A stretch of 64,000 nucleotides of DNA, taken from an uncultured Gammaproteobacteria bacterium. Its GTDB lineage: Bacteria; Pseudomonadota; Gammaproteobacteria; Pseudomonadales; Azotimanducaceae. This document shows positions 44,754 to 53,659 of the stretch, in pieces. The position numbers and the translations under genes were made by a program. The stretch is from NCBI GenBank assembly GCA_913050215.1, contig CAJXBG010000003.1:1-64000 (forward strand), written 5' to 3'. Numbering within the stretch: position 1 is the first letter of the stretch; each line of letters starts with the position of its first letter. The notes under the pieces were generated by a model. That model worked only from the letters and a program-made list of their open reading frames with translations. It made no database searches and was not told the DNA's origin.

Positions 44754-45329
44754 TCAGAGTTTGTCTATCGCTGAGTCTTGCTGCCAATTACTCACACGCA
44801 CCTTGTCGAGGCTATAGCCCAATTCAGCGGCGCGCTCCATGAGCAGGTTAAATTCAGCTTCGGGTACGGGCTGCTCTCGAGACATGATCCACAAATAATC
44901 GCGTTTTGTTCGACCGACAATGGTGAACTCGTAGTCCGGGCTCAGATAAACCACCCGATAGTCAGCTCTCAAAGGCCAGACAAATTGCATTTCCCATATC
45001 GACGGTTTCTCGCTGTCCGGAATGTAGCCGATCGCATTCATGGACTTCGAAGGCCCTGCTATAGAACCTTTGTTATATGAAAAGATGGTCTTCACCGAAC
45101 CATCGGCGTTGAGGCTGTAACGCTCGACGGGGTTGTACGCATCTTTCTCAAAATAGGTGGGGATGCTGGCGACAACGTACCAATCGCCCATGAACCTTTT
45201 CAGGTCCATCTGTTCAACCGCAGGCATCGGCAGGCTTTGTGTTGTGGAACAGCCTTGCACAAGCAACGATAGGAGTACTGTCGTGCTGAGTAGTTTTTTT
45301 TGCTTAGCTAGGAATTTCATATTCATCAT
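44754..45329 (-). CDS. Outer-membrane lipocalin lipoprotein (Blc-like)
   Basis: A 191-aa lipoprotein: Lys-rich N-terminus, hydrophobic core and lipobox LVQGC. The lipocalin signature FMGDWYVVASIPTYFEKDA and the second conserved region YLSPDYEFTIVGRTKRDYLWIMSR are clear. Blc-type lipocalins bind lysophospholipids or fatty acids in the outer membrane and respond to envelope stress. AAGGT before ATG 45329 supports that start over the longer frame to 45434. Lipocalins recur in light- or singlet-oxygen-induced clusters beside photolyases, as here. Confidence 0.9.
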   Translation of the reverse strand: MMNMKFLAKQKKLLSTTVLLSLLVQGCSTTQSLPMPAVEQMDLKRFMGDWYVVASIPTYFEKDAYNPVERYSLNADGSVKTIFSYNKGSIAGPSKSMNAIGYIPDSEKPSIWEMQFVWPLRADYRVVYLSPDYEFTIVGRTKRDYLWIMSREQPVPEAEFNLLMERAAELGYSLDKVRVSNWQQDSAIDKL

Positions 45330-45426
45330 TACGTCGACCTTACCACTTTGGATTAGATAAAGTGGTCCAAAGACCCAAAACCGACGTAACGTTTTATGAA
45401 TACAAGCAAGCCAGCAAATCACGCTC

Positions 45427-46104
45427 ATGACCATCAGTAAAACTGAACCGCAGACTCACAAAGTGGCACTCTTCCCGATTCCTAACCTCGTCGCGTTTCC
45501 GGGCACCTTCGTGCCGCTGCATATTTTTGAACCGCGATACCGGCGCATGGTTGATGACTGCGTCGCGAATAACGTGATGATTGGGGTAGGACACACTCAA
45601 AAAGAGATTCGCCCGGCACCGTCTAATCAAGTAAGAGAGGAGGCGCTGAACACCAATCAGGCAACTTACCAGCCCCATCAAATATTTTCTGCGGGTCAAT
45701 GCCAAATCATCGAAACACTGGAAGACGGCCGCGTTCATGTTGTGATCGAAATAAACAAACGGCTCTTGCTTGGGGAAGAGGTACAGACCCTTCCTTACCG
45801 CATTGTCAAAGCCACCGAGGTTGTTGATAGCGATCGAGACAGTGTAAACGATACCGAAAATGAAATATTTCGACTCCAAGCTGCAATAAACAACGCACTC
45901 ATAGAAATTACTACTTCAGACCATCCCTCGATGGCTGAAGCATTTGCACAACACGAATGGTTAAATCAACTTCCGGACGAGTTTTCATTTAGAGTTTTTC
46001 AATTCCTGCGCTTCGACCCTGACCTAATGCAGGAAGTCCTCGAAACCGCCAACATTCGAGACCGCCTGCGCACCATTGCTGACCTAGTAGGTGTGGCTAG
46101 CTAA
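45427..46104 (+). CDS. Lon N-terminal (substrate-binding) domain protein
   Basis: A 225-aa stand-alone LON-substrate-binding domain. VALFPIPNLVAFPGTFVPLH then IFEPRYRRMVDDCVA is the Lon-N opening; no ATPase or protease domain follows. The C-terminal half (about 120-225) is helical. Such proteins are widespread but of unknown role, perhaps substrate adaptors. It is divergent from the lipocalin gene and convergent with the photolyase gene, only 6 nt apart. Confidence 0.88.
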   Translation: MTISKTEPQTHKVALFPIPNLVAFPGTFVPLHIFEPRYRRMVDDCVANNVMIGVGHTQKEIRPAPSNQVREEALNTNQATYQPHQIFSAGQCQIIETLEDGRVHVVIEINKRLLLGEEVQTLPYRIVKATEVVDSDRDSVNDTENEIFRLQAAINNALIEITTSDHPSMAEAFAQHEWLNQLPDEFSFRVFQFLRFDPDLMQEVLETANIRDRLRTIADLVGVAS

Positions 46105-46110
46105 TACGCG

Positions 46111-47676
46111 CTATAGCTCTTCAAGATTCTTCAGGCAATCTTCTCCGCGAGCGATTGTGAGTTCCTGCACCGCCTTTTCTTGCTTGTCCCAATTGCGATA
46201 TACCATGCCGATTCTTGGATTGTTTTGAAACTTCTCTCTGTGCCTCACCATGAAGTGCCAATACAGAGCGTTAAACGGGCAGGCGTCTTTCGTCGTTTTC
46301 TCTTTGACCTTGTAATGACAAGACGCGCAGTAATCGCTCATCTTATTAATATAATTACCACTCGCAGAGTAGGGCTTGCTTGCAATAAGGCCGTCGTCCG
46401 CAAATTGACTCATTCCCCTAGTGTTTGGCATCTCGACCCACTCAATCGCATCGATGTATATACCAAGATACCACTGGTCCATCTGATCTGGGTCAACGCC
46501 CGCTAGCAGCCCAAACATGCCAGTGACCATCAACCGCTGTATGTGATGGGCGTAGGCGTGATCGAGAGATTGTGTGATCGCTTTTGAGACGCAATTCATT
46601 TGGGTGTCGCCGGTCCAGAAATAGGCCGGAAGATCTTTCTCTGCCGCCAACGCGTTCAACTCGTCGTAACCAGGCATATTGGCCCAGTAGATACCTCTGA
46701 CAAATTCGCGCCATCCCAATATTTGCCGCACGAACCCCTCTACTTGAGAAATATCAATGTTGTCTTGCGCGAAGTAAGCCGCAATAGCTGCATCTATCAC
46801 CTCAGCGGGATGCAACAGCTTTACATTCATGGAAAACGAAAGTCTCGAGTGGTAGAGCGACCAGGCATAGTCACTGTTACCGGTCATCGCATCTTGAAAA
46901 TCTCCGAAGCGCGGCAGTTCTGTGAGACAAAAAGACCGCAGCAATTCCAACGATTGATCTCGAGTAATAGGCATCGGAAGCTGCTGACTTATTTTGCCCA
47001 CAGTTTTTATGTTGTGTCGTTCCAACCTTCGCTGCACCTCATCTACATCGCTGGCGAACAACAAAGGCGCAGGGATATCGGCCAGATCAGATTTTTTAAG
47101 CTTGCTTCGGTTTGTCGCATCGTAATTCCATTGACCACCTACAGGCTCGTTATCCTCCATCAAAATGTCGTGTTGCTTTCGCAACCGTCTGTAGAACTGC
47201 TCCATGCGGTGCTTTTTACCGCGCGCGAAGTGAGTGGATAGATCAGCGAAGGGCACCATAAAGTGCTCGGTATCATATTCAATTACTTCTACGCCCGACA
47301 GCGCCAGCGCTCGAAGCTGCTCCAGCAACCGGTGTTCATCCGGACGTTGGTAGCCAACACGGATGGGATTGTAAGTATCCGCTAAAACATTCAATAACTC
47401 GCTGACAGAAGTAGCCCCAGCTGTATCGTCAAGTGTCAAATAAAGCACTTGATGCCCTGATTCCTTTAGCATCGTGGCGAAGGCTTCCATCGCGAGGAAA
47501 AACGCATGCACTTTTTGCACGTGGTGACGCGTGTAAGTTGCTTCTTCAAAGATTTCTGCAACGACATACAGCGTGTGCTCATCTTTTTCCGCGTACCAAC
47601 TATGGTCGTGGTTCAGCTGATCTCCGAGTATGAAGCGAATGGTCTCGATGTTGTCGAAAACAGGTTCCATCATCAA
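46111..47676 (-). CDS. FeS-type (6-4) photolyase / bacterial cryptochrome B (PhrB-like)
   Basis: A 521-aa photolyase-family flavoprotein. IRFILGDQLNHDHSWY starts the antenna-binding domain. The four [4Fe-4S] cysteines are visible: one in QMNCVSKAI and three in YCASCHYKVKEKTTKDACPF. YAHHIQRLMVTGMFGLLAGV and GVDPDQMDQWYLGIYIDAIE are typical of the FeS-BCP group. These enzymes repair UV-induced (6-4) photoproducts or act as light sensors. Its ATG overlaps the stop of a 96-aa gene (ATGA), so the two are co-translated. Confidence 0.93.
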   Translation of the reverse strand: MMMEPVFDNIETIRFILGDQLNHDHSWYAEKDEHTLYVVAEIFEEATYTRHHVQKVHAFFLAMEAFATMLKESGHQVLYLTLDDTAGATSVSELLNVLADTYNPIRVGYQRPDEHRLLEQLRALALSGVEVIEYDTEHFMVPFADLSTHFARGKKHRMEQFYRRLRKQHDILMEDNEPVGGQWNYDATNRSKLKKSDLADIPAPLLFASDVDEVQRRLERHNIKTVGKISQQLPMPITRDQSLELLRSFCLTELPRFGDFQDAMTGNSDYAWSLYHSRLSFSMNVKLLHPAEVIDAAIAAYFAQDNIDISQVEGFVRQILGWREFVRGIYWANMPGYDELNALAAEKDLPAYFWTGDTQMNCVSKAITQSLDHAYAHHIQRLMVTGMFGLLAGVDPDQMDQWYLGIYIDAIEWVEMPNTRGMSQFADDGLIASKPYSASGNYINKMSDYCASCHYKVKEKTTKDACPFNALYWHFMVRHREKFQNNPRIGMVYRNWDKQEKAVQELTIARGEDCLKNLEEL

Positions 47677-47963
47677 TGGGGGTCGCTTGTAGAGGACATT
47701 GTGTGAGACACATCAATCCAATAATCAAGCAATTGGTTAATTCGTGCATTCGCCTCGGCCGTGTATTCAAACCCGAGAAACGCACAGCGGGATAACTCAA
47801 AGATGGCCCCGAGCATTTGTTCCTGACTGCTAGTATCTTCAACCATATTCAGCACGCCGGAAAAGTATACGATCTCGTTAACAGCGCCCTCGTCACCAAA
47901 AAGCTTTAATAAAGCCTGTAATGGCTCGATGAACTGCGACTCAACTATCTCTTCAAAATTCAT
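47673..47963 (-). CDS. 96-aa helical protein coupled to the FeS photolyase
   Basis: A small acidic, helical protein I do not recognise (MNFEEIVESQFIEPLQALL..., one Cys). ATG 47963 has a TAGGAATGAA ribosome site 7 nt upstream; the longer frame to 48065 is unlikely. Its stop overlaps the photolyase start, so equal expression and perhaps a physical partnership are inferred. No membrane segment, no known motif. Confidence 0.75.
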   Translation of the reverse strand: MNFEEIVESQFIEPLQALLKLFGDEGAVNEIVYFSGVLNMVEDTSSQEQMLGAIFELSRCAFLGFEYTAEANARINQLLDYWIDVSHTMSSTSDPH

Positions 47964-48205
47964 TTCATTCCTACCAACCGTGTGCTCATGTTTGTTTGGT
48001 CCAAGAATGGTTACGATCATATACCCTAGGTAGATCATTCCCCGCCGATAACCCCACAGAACCAAACTAGCCGTGAAATTTCAGCTTCTTCAATTTCCGA
48101 AGCTCTGTTTTCGCCGGGCTGACGAGCAACTTGAAACTGATCCTGCTCGCAGACCCAATCGTAAAACTAAGTTCCTTATCCTCTCGCCTCCCGAACGAGT
48201 ATCGT

Positions 48206-48535
48206 ATGAATAAGATAACAGTGAAGCAGTTACTAGACGACGGCGTAAAGATCTCTGAGCTGCAGATCAGAAGTATCGAAGGCGCCTTGTACACGCTGTG
48301 CGTTGAGTTCGATGGCCAGCAATTCCAAGTCATGGATGATAGAGGCAACGTGTCTATACACCGCAGTGCAGAGGCAGCAAAACGCGTCTGTACGGGTCTT
48401 ATTGTTGAACAGACAGTAATCGTGCATCAGAGCGCCTATGATGAAATGATAGGCATGCCAGCCAAGGACCAAGGCGCGCTTGAAATGAAAGTAAAAGTCG
48501 CAAACCCGGCTCGAAAGTCCGCAAAACCCCACTGA
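48206..48535 (+). CDS. DUF6482-family protein
   Basis: A 109-aa soluble protein. ITVKQLLDDGVKISELQIRS and VEFDGQQFQVMDDRGN with a Lys-rich tail match what I recall of DUF6482, common in marine gammaproteobacteria and of unknown function. The frame opens at 48131, but the ATG at 48206 gives the family N-terminus. It is divergent from the 96-aa/photolyase pair. Confidence 0.7.
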   Translation: MNKITVKQLLDDGVKISELQIRSIEGALYTLCVEFDGQQFQVMDDRGNVSIHRSAEAAKRVCTGLIVEQTVIVHQSAYDEMIGMPAKDQGALEMKVKVANPARKSAKPH

Positions 48536-48567
48536 CCTAATCCACGTGAGCTTAAGGGAGAAGCCCC

Positions 48568-49272
48568 ATGCACAACAGTGAGACAAAAAACACCGGGTAC
48601 TGGATTACTGAACTTCTGAAAATTCGCTCAGATTTGGACCAAAAGGTTTACAAACCCGGACCGTGGCACAAACTCACCAAACAACTGGCAAAGGCGCCTG
48701 CCGCACAACGGCGTGAAGTGAGCGACCTGGTCAGTGAAGTCAGCGACCTGCTCCACAGTCGCAAGCACTTTCCCAAAGCCCCATTTCTGGCGGGTTATCT
48801 TGCAGAGTGGGTTCTTTTCACCGTCAGTGTCGCGTTAATGCAGACAGATCAAGTCTTGGTGAGACTCGCCGCTGTTGGCTTACTGGCCTTGTGTCTGCAA
48901 CCATTGATCAAAGTGACCACTGGCTTGTTGCTCGGTGTCAGGTACGCGTATGTCTATCTCTGGTACGTCGAGCCCAGGTTCAAGATGGCATTCGGCACCT
49001 ACTTGGCACAGGGACGGACACGCCAGTGCGCGCTACACTTGGCTGGGTCTGTAGGCACACCGATCGCACTGCTGGTCGGTATATTTTTACTCGAAGACAA
49101 TTTCTGGTTGCAATCGCTCTGCTTCGCCGGATTTTTCGGGGCCCTCGGCTTGCAGGTCGGTGCCTTTATACTCGTGATGGCCGGCGTACGTAAAGTAGGA
49201 ACTTTACCGCTGACGACACTGACCACACCGGCCATGCTTGCCGAGGTATACAGGTCGTCGAAATCGTCCTGA
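48568..49272 (+). CDS. Polytopic membrane protein of unknown function
   Basis: A 234-aa protein with an amphipathic, charged N-terminal part (1-70) and about four membrane segments (roughly 74-94, 97-125, 153-175, 180-206). GYWITELLKIRSDLDQKVYK and KPGPWHKLTKQLAKAPAAQR are not from any family I recognise. AAGGGAGAAG precedes the ATG. It lies 32 nt after the DUF6482 gene and 36 nt before nei, so it may be co-transcribed with both. Confidence 0.75.
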   Translation: MHNSETKNTGYWITELLKIRSDLDQKVYKPGPWHKLTKQLAKAPAAQRREVSDLVSEVSDLLHSRKHFPKAPFLAGYLAEWVLFTVSVALMQTDQVLVRLAAVGLLALCLQPLIKVTTGLLLGVRYAYVYLWYVEPRFKMAFGTYLAQGRTRQCALHLAGSVGTPIALLVGIFLLEDNFWLQSLCFAGFFGALGLQVGAFILVMAGVRKVGTLPLTTLTTPAMLAEVYRSSKSS

Positions 49273-49308
49273 TTGATCTATCTGTTCAGGACCTGCGTAT
49301 CTTAAATC

Positions 49309-50139
49309 ATGCCAGAAGGTCCAGAAATCAGACAAACCGCCGACATGCTCGCGCGCGCACTTCAACATCGCGATATTGAAGCGTTTGACCTGCAGCACGC
49401 TTCGCTGTCTCAGTCGTCACACGCCTTTGAAGGTCATCAGGTCACCTCAGTTGACTGCCGAGGCAAAGCACTGCTAACACAGCTATCCTCGGGTTTTACG
49501 CTTTACTCTCACAACCAACTTTATGGTGTATGGAAAGTGACACCCCGCGGAAAGCCTCTCAAGACGAATAGGCGTTTGCGGCTTGCACTGCACACACAAG
49601 AACACAGCGCCATGCTTTTCAGCGCAACAGACATTTCATTGTGGAAAACCGATGAAATAGAAGAACACCCCTTCCTCAAACGTTTGGGGCCTGATGTGCT
49701 AGCGACAAACACTGATGCCGAATTGGTACTGACAAGATTGCTTGGCAAATCTTGTCGCAACCGGCAGCTCTCCTCACTTTACCTCGACCAAAGCTTCATT
49801 GCTGGCCTTGGCAACTACCTCCGTTCTGAAATCCTTTTTTTCTCCGGTGTAAATCCAGCGGACAAACCTAGAAACCTCAACGAAGCACAAGTGCAGGCGT
49901 TGGCGAAAAACACCATCAAGATAAGCCAGCGAAGCTATCGCACCTCTGGCGTCACACTACCTAAAAAATACCGTCCCGCAATAAAAAAGAAATCGGGGCG
50001 AGCTTACGAGCAAAACAGATTTGCGGTATTCGCAAGGGCCGGCAAACCTTGCCACTTTTGCGCAACACCCGTACAGAAGTCGATCGCAACATCGAGGCGC
50101 ATCTACTGGTGTCCTCAATGCCAACCGAGATCAGAATGA
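49309..50139 (+). CDS. nei: Endonuclease VIII (DNA glycosylase/AP lyase)
   Basis: A 276-aa Fpg/Nei-family enzyme excising oxidised pyrimidines. The N-terminus MPEGPEIRQTADML carries the catalytic Pro2 and Glu3; the Lys in GKALLTQL and the helix-two-turn-helix SFIAGLGNYLRSEILF are present. A C-terminal zinc finger (CHFC...CPQC) completes it. It overlaps the DUF3429 gene by 4 nt, linking base excision repair to the cryptochrome operon downstream. Confidence 0.95.
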   Translation: MPEGPEIRQTADMLARALQHRDIEAFDLQHASLSQSSHAFEGHQVTSVDCRGKALLTQLSSGFTLYSHNQLYGVWKVTPRGKPLKTNRRLRLALHTQEHSAMLFSATDISLWKTDEIEEHPFLKRLGPDVLATNTDAELVLTRLLGKSCRNRQLSSLYLDQSFIAGLGNYLRSEILFFSGVNPADKPRNLNEAQVQALAKNTIKISQRSYRTSGVTLPKKYRPAIKKKSGRAYEQNRFAVFARAGKPCHFCATPVQKSIATSRRIYWCPQCQPRSE

Positions 50140-50585
50140 CCCGCGTTTCAGCCCACAATAACGTGATGCGTTGGACGGTAACCGCGCTGGCGTACGCCGG
50201 CATGCTGCCGATGATTGCATGCATTCTCTGGTTTGAGCAGCCCTGGAGTTTACCGCTTCTCAAAGCCTACTCGCTGGCCATCCTGGCATTTTTAGCAGGC
50301 GCATGGTGGGCCTTCGCCTTGATGAATCAGCAAAAAGTAGCGCCTGTCTCAATAAGCCAAACCTTACTATTGAGCAACGCCGCGGTGCTCACAGCCATCG
50401 TGAGCTTCGTTATCGCGGATAACGAAGCGTTGTTAATGTTCTGCATGCTATTTGGTTGTTTGCTACTAGGTGAACGTAAGCTAGCTGTTTTTCGTCAACA
50501 ACCGAACTACTACAGAAGACTCAGGCTTATCGTCACCTCTATTACTATAAGCCTGCAACTGACGGCCTATGGACTGACGCGATGA
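50136..50585 (+). CDS. DUF3429 membrane protein
   Basis: A 149-aa protein with four membrane segments (about 18-38, 45-65, 80-98, 102-115 and a weaker last one). LAYAGMLPMIACILW and AYSLAILAFLAGAWWAFAL are DUF3429 hallmarks. Start by ATGA overlap with nei is preferred over the longer in-frame start at 50049. Its stop overlaps cry-DASH, so nei-DUF3429-cry are translationally chained. Function is unknown; it recurs near photolyases in marine bacteria. Confidence 0.82.
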   Translation: MTRVSAHNNVMRWTVTALAYAGMLPMIACILWFEQPWSLPLLKAYSLAILAFLAGAWWAFALMNQQKVAPVSISQTLLLSNAAVLTAIVSFVIADNEALLMFCMLFGCLLLGERKLAVFRQQPNYYRRLRLIVTSITISLQLTAYGLTR

Positions 50586-51892
50586 ACACTCTTTACTGGT
50601 TTACCGATGACCTACGCATTGCTGACAACCCGGCTTTAGTCGCTGCCGCAAGCGACACGAATCTGACCTGCGTGTATTGCATGGACGATGCTTATTTCAG
50701 GACAGACAGGTTCGGCAATCAACCTATCGGCAAACACCGTTGGCGGTTTCTTTGTGAGTCTTTGCGCCACCTAAATGATGAATTGTTAGCATTGGGACAG
50801 ACCGTGAATATCCTGCGGGGCGACCCTAACGCGGCAGTGGCAACACTACTCAAGGCAGGACGTTTTGACAGAGTCATTCGAGCCAAACAGCATACCTACC
50901 GAGGCCCTGATCCTTGGGACAGGTTGCAGACAGACTTCCCAGATATCCGTTTTGACGAATTCGATGTCTCGACACTTTTCAGCTGCAAAGATCTCAATTT
51001 CGAGCATGCGTTTCCAAACACATTCTCGCAATTCAAAAAGGCAGTTGGCACCCTGACATATCGAAACTTCCTACCCTCACCTGACCGTTTACCTACCTCT
51101 TTAATTGAATTGGAGAACGATCAGCTCGAAACATCGGGTCCTCCCGGTAAGCAAACCGGCGGTGCCACCGCGGCTGCTTTACATTTAACCGCATATTTTG
51201 GTGGCAAAGCAGCGTCTACATACAAAGATACTCGCAATAATCTCTTGGGTGAGGACAGTTCAACCGGGTTTTCACCCTGGCTTGCTAACGGATCACTTTC
51301 GCCTCTGCAGGCAGTCAAACAACTTAGACACTACGAAGCAACATACGGCGCAAATAATTCAACTGGTTGGATTCTCTTTGAACTGCTCTGGAGAGAGTTT
51401 TTCCGCTGGTACGCTGAATACCACGGTGACAAGCTTTATGCATTTGAAGGTGTCATTGACCAAAGACCGCTAACCGCTTTTTACGGAGAACGTTTTACAA
51501 AGTGGCGCACAGGACAGACCCCTTGGCGAATCGTCAATGCTTGCATCAACGAGTTAAACGCGACCGGTTACCTGAGTAACCGTGGTCGGCAAATCGCGGC
51601 GAGCTGCCTCGTCAATGAGCTGGCACTGGATTGGCGCTGTGGCGCCCAATATTTTGAGGAAATGCTGGTTGACTATGACCCCTGCAGCAATTTTGGCAAC
51701 TGGCAATACATCGCCGGTGTGGGCGCCGATCCTCAAGGCGGACGTCATTTCAATCTCGAAAAGCAGGCAGAGATCTGGGACAACGATCACGCTTACAGGG
51801 ATCAATGGGCAAAAAGCACGCCTCCAGAATCTATTGATTCTCTAGATTATTATGACTGGCCTATTGACGCTGAAAAAAATGGCTCATCATAA
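50582..51892 (+). CDS. Cryptochrome DASH
   Basis: A 436-aa photolyase/cryptochrome of the DASH clade, which repairs cyclobutane dimers in single-stranded or looped DNA and may sense light. [20 protein letters not shown] opens the antenna domain; [36 protein letters not shown] and the FAD-site [20 protein letters not shown] are diagnostic. Overlaps DUF3429 upstream (4 nt) and DUF2256 downstream (14 nt). Confidence 0.95.
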   Translation: MNTLYWFTDDLRIADNPALVAAASDTNLTCVYCMDDAYFRTDRFGNQPIGKHRWRFLCESLRHLNDELLALGQTVNILRGDPNAAVATLLKAGRFDRVIRAKQHTYRGPDPWDRLQTDFPDIRFDEFDVSTLFSCKDLNFEHAFPNTFSQFKKAVGTLTYRNFLPSPDRLPTSLIELENDQLETSGPPGKQTGGATAAALHLTAYFGGKAASTYKDTRNNLLGEDSSTGFSPWLANGSLSPLQAVKQLRHYEATYGANNSTGWILFELLWREFFRWYAEYHGDKLYAFEGVIDQRPLTAFYGERFTKWRTGQTPWRIVNACINELNATGYLSNRGRQIAASCLVNELALDWRCGAQYFEEMLVDYDPCSNFGNWQYIAGVGADPQGGRHFNLEKQAEIWDNDHAYRDQWAKSTPPESIDSLDYYDWPIDAEKNGSS

Positions 51893-52091
51893 GCCTCATT
51901 TGCCAACCAAGATTTGCGTGAGCTGCAATCGCCCCTTTGCATGGCGTAAAAAATGGGCTAAAGATTGGCAAAATGTAAAGTACTGCTCTAAGCAATGTCG
52001 GGGGCGTCCCAGTCCGCGCTCACATTCAGCACCAAACAATGGCTCAACATCCTTTAGCAGTCTGTTACCGCCCGAGACATCTGAACTTTAG
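51879..52091 (+). CDS. DUF2256 zinc-ribbon-like small protein
   Basis: A 70-aa basic protein with [16 protein letters not shown] and [15 protein letters not shown], a CxxC...CxxxC set typical of DUF2256 that probably binds one metal ion. DUF2256 genes very often sit next to cry-DASH or photolyase genes. Start at ATG 51879 inside the end of cry-DASH. The last 25 residues are Ser/Pro-rich and non-conserved in character. Confidence 0.85.
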   Translation: MAHHKPHLPTKICVSCNRPFAWRKKWAKDWQNVKYCSKQCRGRPSPRSHSAPNNGSTSFSSLLPPETSEL

Positions 52092-52237
52092 ATTTAAATC
52101 TTTAACACTCACGCGTGCGGCAAAATTTATCACTCGCCCTTCGCTTCCCGTGCACTGGATCAGCTTACTTGACAGTGCTTGTGGAAATTTGATCTATTCT
52201 TTCCTATACGAAATTTATCCCGAATAGGAAAAGACAG

Positions 52238-52678
52238 ATGACCGACAAGCCATACGTTCTCACCACCGCCGATCGTGTCGAAATTCACGAACTTCCTGGT
52301 CGCTACGGTGATGCCATCGACGACCGCAACTGGCCTGGCCTCGATGCCGTATTTACAGAAGACGCAGTTTTTGATCTGACGGGCGTCGGCTCACGTATTT
52401 GCGATGGGCTAAACGACATTAAAGCTTTTATGGAAACAGAAGCTGCCCATCCACGTACACACATGATGACGAATATTTACGCTGATTCCGATGAGGATGG
52501 CATTAGCTTACGTTTTCGCATCGTCGCTCTTATCGGCAAAGGCAAAACATCAACAGGCAGTTACTACGACAAACTCGTGAAAACCGAAAATGGGTGGCGA
52601 ACGCAACATCGTTACGTCTCAAGTCGAAGACGTGACAAACGCGAGGCTGAGGTAGATCGCAAGGGTATTTCTCTCTAG
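52238..52678 (+). CDS. SnoaL/NTF2-like domain protein
   Basis: A 146-aa alpha+beta barrel protein of the NTF2-like superfamily. YGDAIDDRNWPGLDAVFTED is the typical first helix-turn and RTHMMTNIYADSDEDGISLR the central strands with a His, as in steroid isomerase, scytalone dehydratase and ring-hydroxylating beta-subunit relatives. A TAGGAAAAGACAG precedes the ATG. It is convergent with the SDR of the BVMO operon, so a hydratase or isomerase role in the same catabolism is possible. Confidence 0.8.
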   Translation: MTDKPYVLTTADRVEIHELPGRYGDAIDDRNWPGLDAVFTEDAVFDLTGVGSRICDGLNDIKAFMETEAAHPRTHMMTNIYADSDEDGISLRFRIVALIGKGKTSTGSYYDKLVKTENGWRTQHRYVSSRRRDKREAEVDRKGISL

Positions 52679-52759
52679 GTTGCCCCAAGGCGATAAGCAC
52701 TGTCATAGGTTATTAGCAGTATATGTTGCAACACCAACTTACCTGGCTGCTAAAACTGT

Positions 52760-53659
52760 TCAGCTATGCGGCTTAAACAGCGCATTGATATTGCCTGGTA
52801 CAGCGAGCGGCTCCGCTGCGTCCATGTTTGTGACTTCTGCGATATTGTCCAACAAGTCTTCGTAGGTACTGTTTTCTTCTAACCTAACCCCGCTGTTCGC
52901 AAAAGTTTCAGAACGTAAATAACGCCCACTCAATGCATGCATCACTGTACCTGTGGGTGCATTTTCGCTCGCAAGATAGAGTGCAAGTGGGGTAACGAGA
53001 TGTGGGTGTGATCCGGGGCGAGGATTCTCGGCATCGATCCCAGTTTCAGCATCAAGTGCCGTCATCCGGGTATCGGCGCCAGGTGAAAGACAATTAACCT
53101 TGATGCCGCGACTACGCCCTTCTAGAGATAGGACGTTCATGAGACCCAGCAAACCCATCTTGGCAGCGCCGTAAGCACTTTGGCCAAATTGTCCAAATAT
53201 CCCTGATACTGATGTCGTCAGGACGATTCGACCGTAATTTTTCTCATACATGATTGGCCAGGCCGCGTGAGTAACGTACGAGGAGCCCAACAAATGGACC
53301 TGAACAACAAGCTGGAAATCTTCCAGTGTTGTGTTCTTAAAAGTACGGTTACGTAAGATGCCTGCGTTGTTTATCAAAATATCTACGGTCCCGAACTCCG
53401 ATACCGCCTGCTCAACAATAGCCGCCGCACTTTCTGGTTCACTGACCGAGTCATAATTAGCAACCGCGACGCCTCCGCTGTCTCTAATTTCCTGCACCAC
53501 TGAATCCGCCATTGGACCGCCGCCTTCGCCGCGCACATCTGATCCTAGGTCATTAACCAGCACGCGGGCACCCCGGCGGGCAAACTCAAGTGCGTGCTGG
53601 CGACCAATACCACCGCCTGCACCCGTCACGATGACTACCTTGTTTTTAAATTCGGTCAT
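52760..53659 (-). CDS. SDR resembling the (3R)-hydroxyacyl-CoA dehydrogenase domain of MFE-2
   Basis: A 299-aa SDR. TGAGGGIGRQHALEFARRGA, VLVNDLGSDVRGEGGG and NNAGILRNRTFKN mirror the dehydrogenase domain of peroxisomal multifunctional enzyme 2; Ser in TTSVSG and YGAAKMG give the catalytic set. ATG 53659 overlaps the BVMO stop (ATGA), better than the TTG at 53665. Substrate is probably a hydroxyacyl-CoA or bulky alcohol. Confidence 0.88.
   Translation of the reverse strand: MTEFKNKVVIVTGAGGGIGRQHALEFARRGARVLVNDLGSDVRGEGGGPMADSVVQEIRDSGGVAVANYDSVSEPESAAAIVEQAVSEFGTVDILINNAGILRNRTFKNTTLEDFQLVVQVHLLGSSYVTHAAWPIMYEKNYGRIVLTTSVSGIFGQFGQSAYGAAKMGLLGLMNVLSLEGRSRGIKVNCLSPGADTRMTALDAETGIDAENPRPGSHPHLVTPLALYLASENAPTGTVMHALSGRYLRSETFANSGVRLEENSTYEDLLDNIAEVTNMDAAEPLAVPGNINALFKPHS

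Noticed and set aside
46600-47241. 213-aa plus-strand frame inside the FeS photolyase gene
   Set aside because: Antisense to strongly conserved photolyase motifs; composition not protein-like.
52169-52200. TTGACA ... TATTCT promoter before the NTF2-like gene
   Set aside because: Spacing is 20 bp, too long for a confident sigma-70 call.
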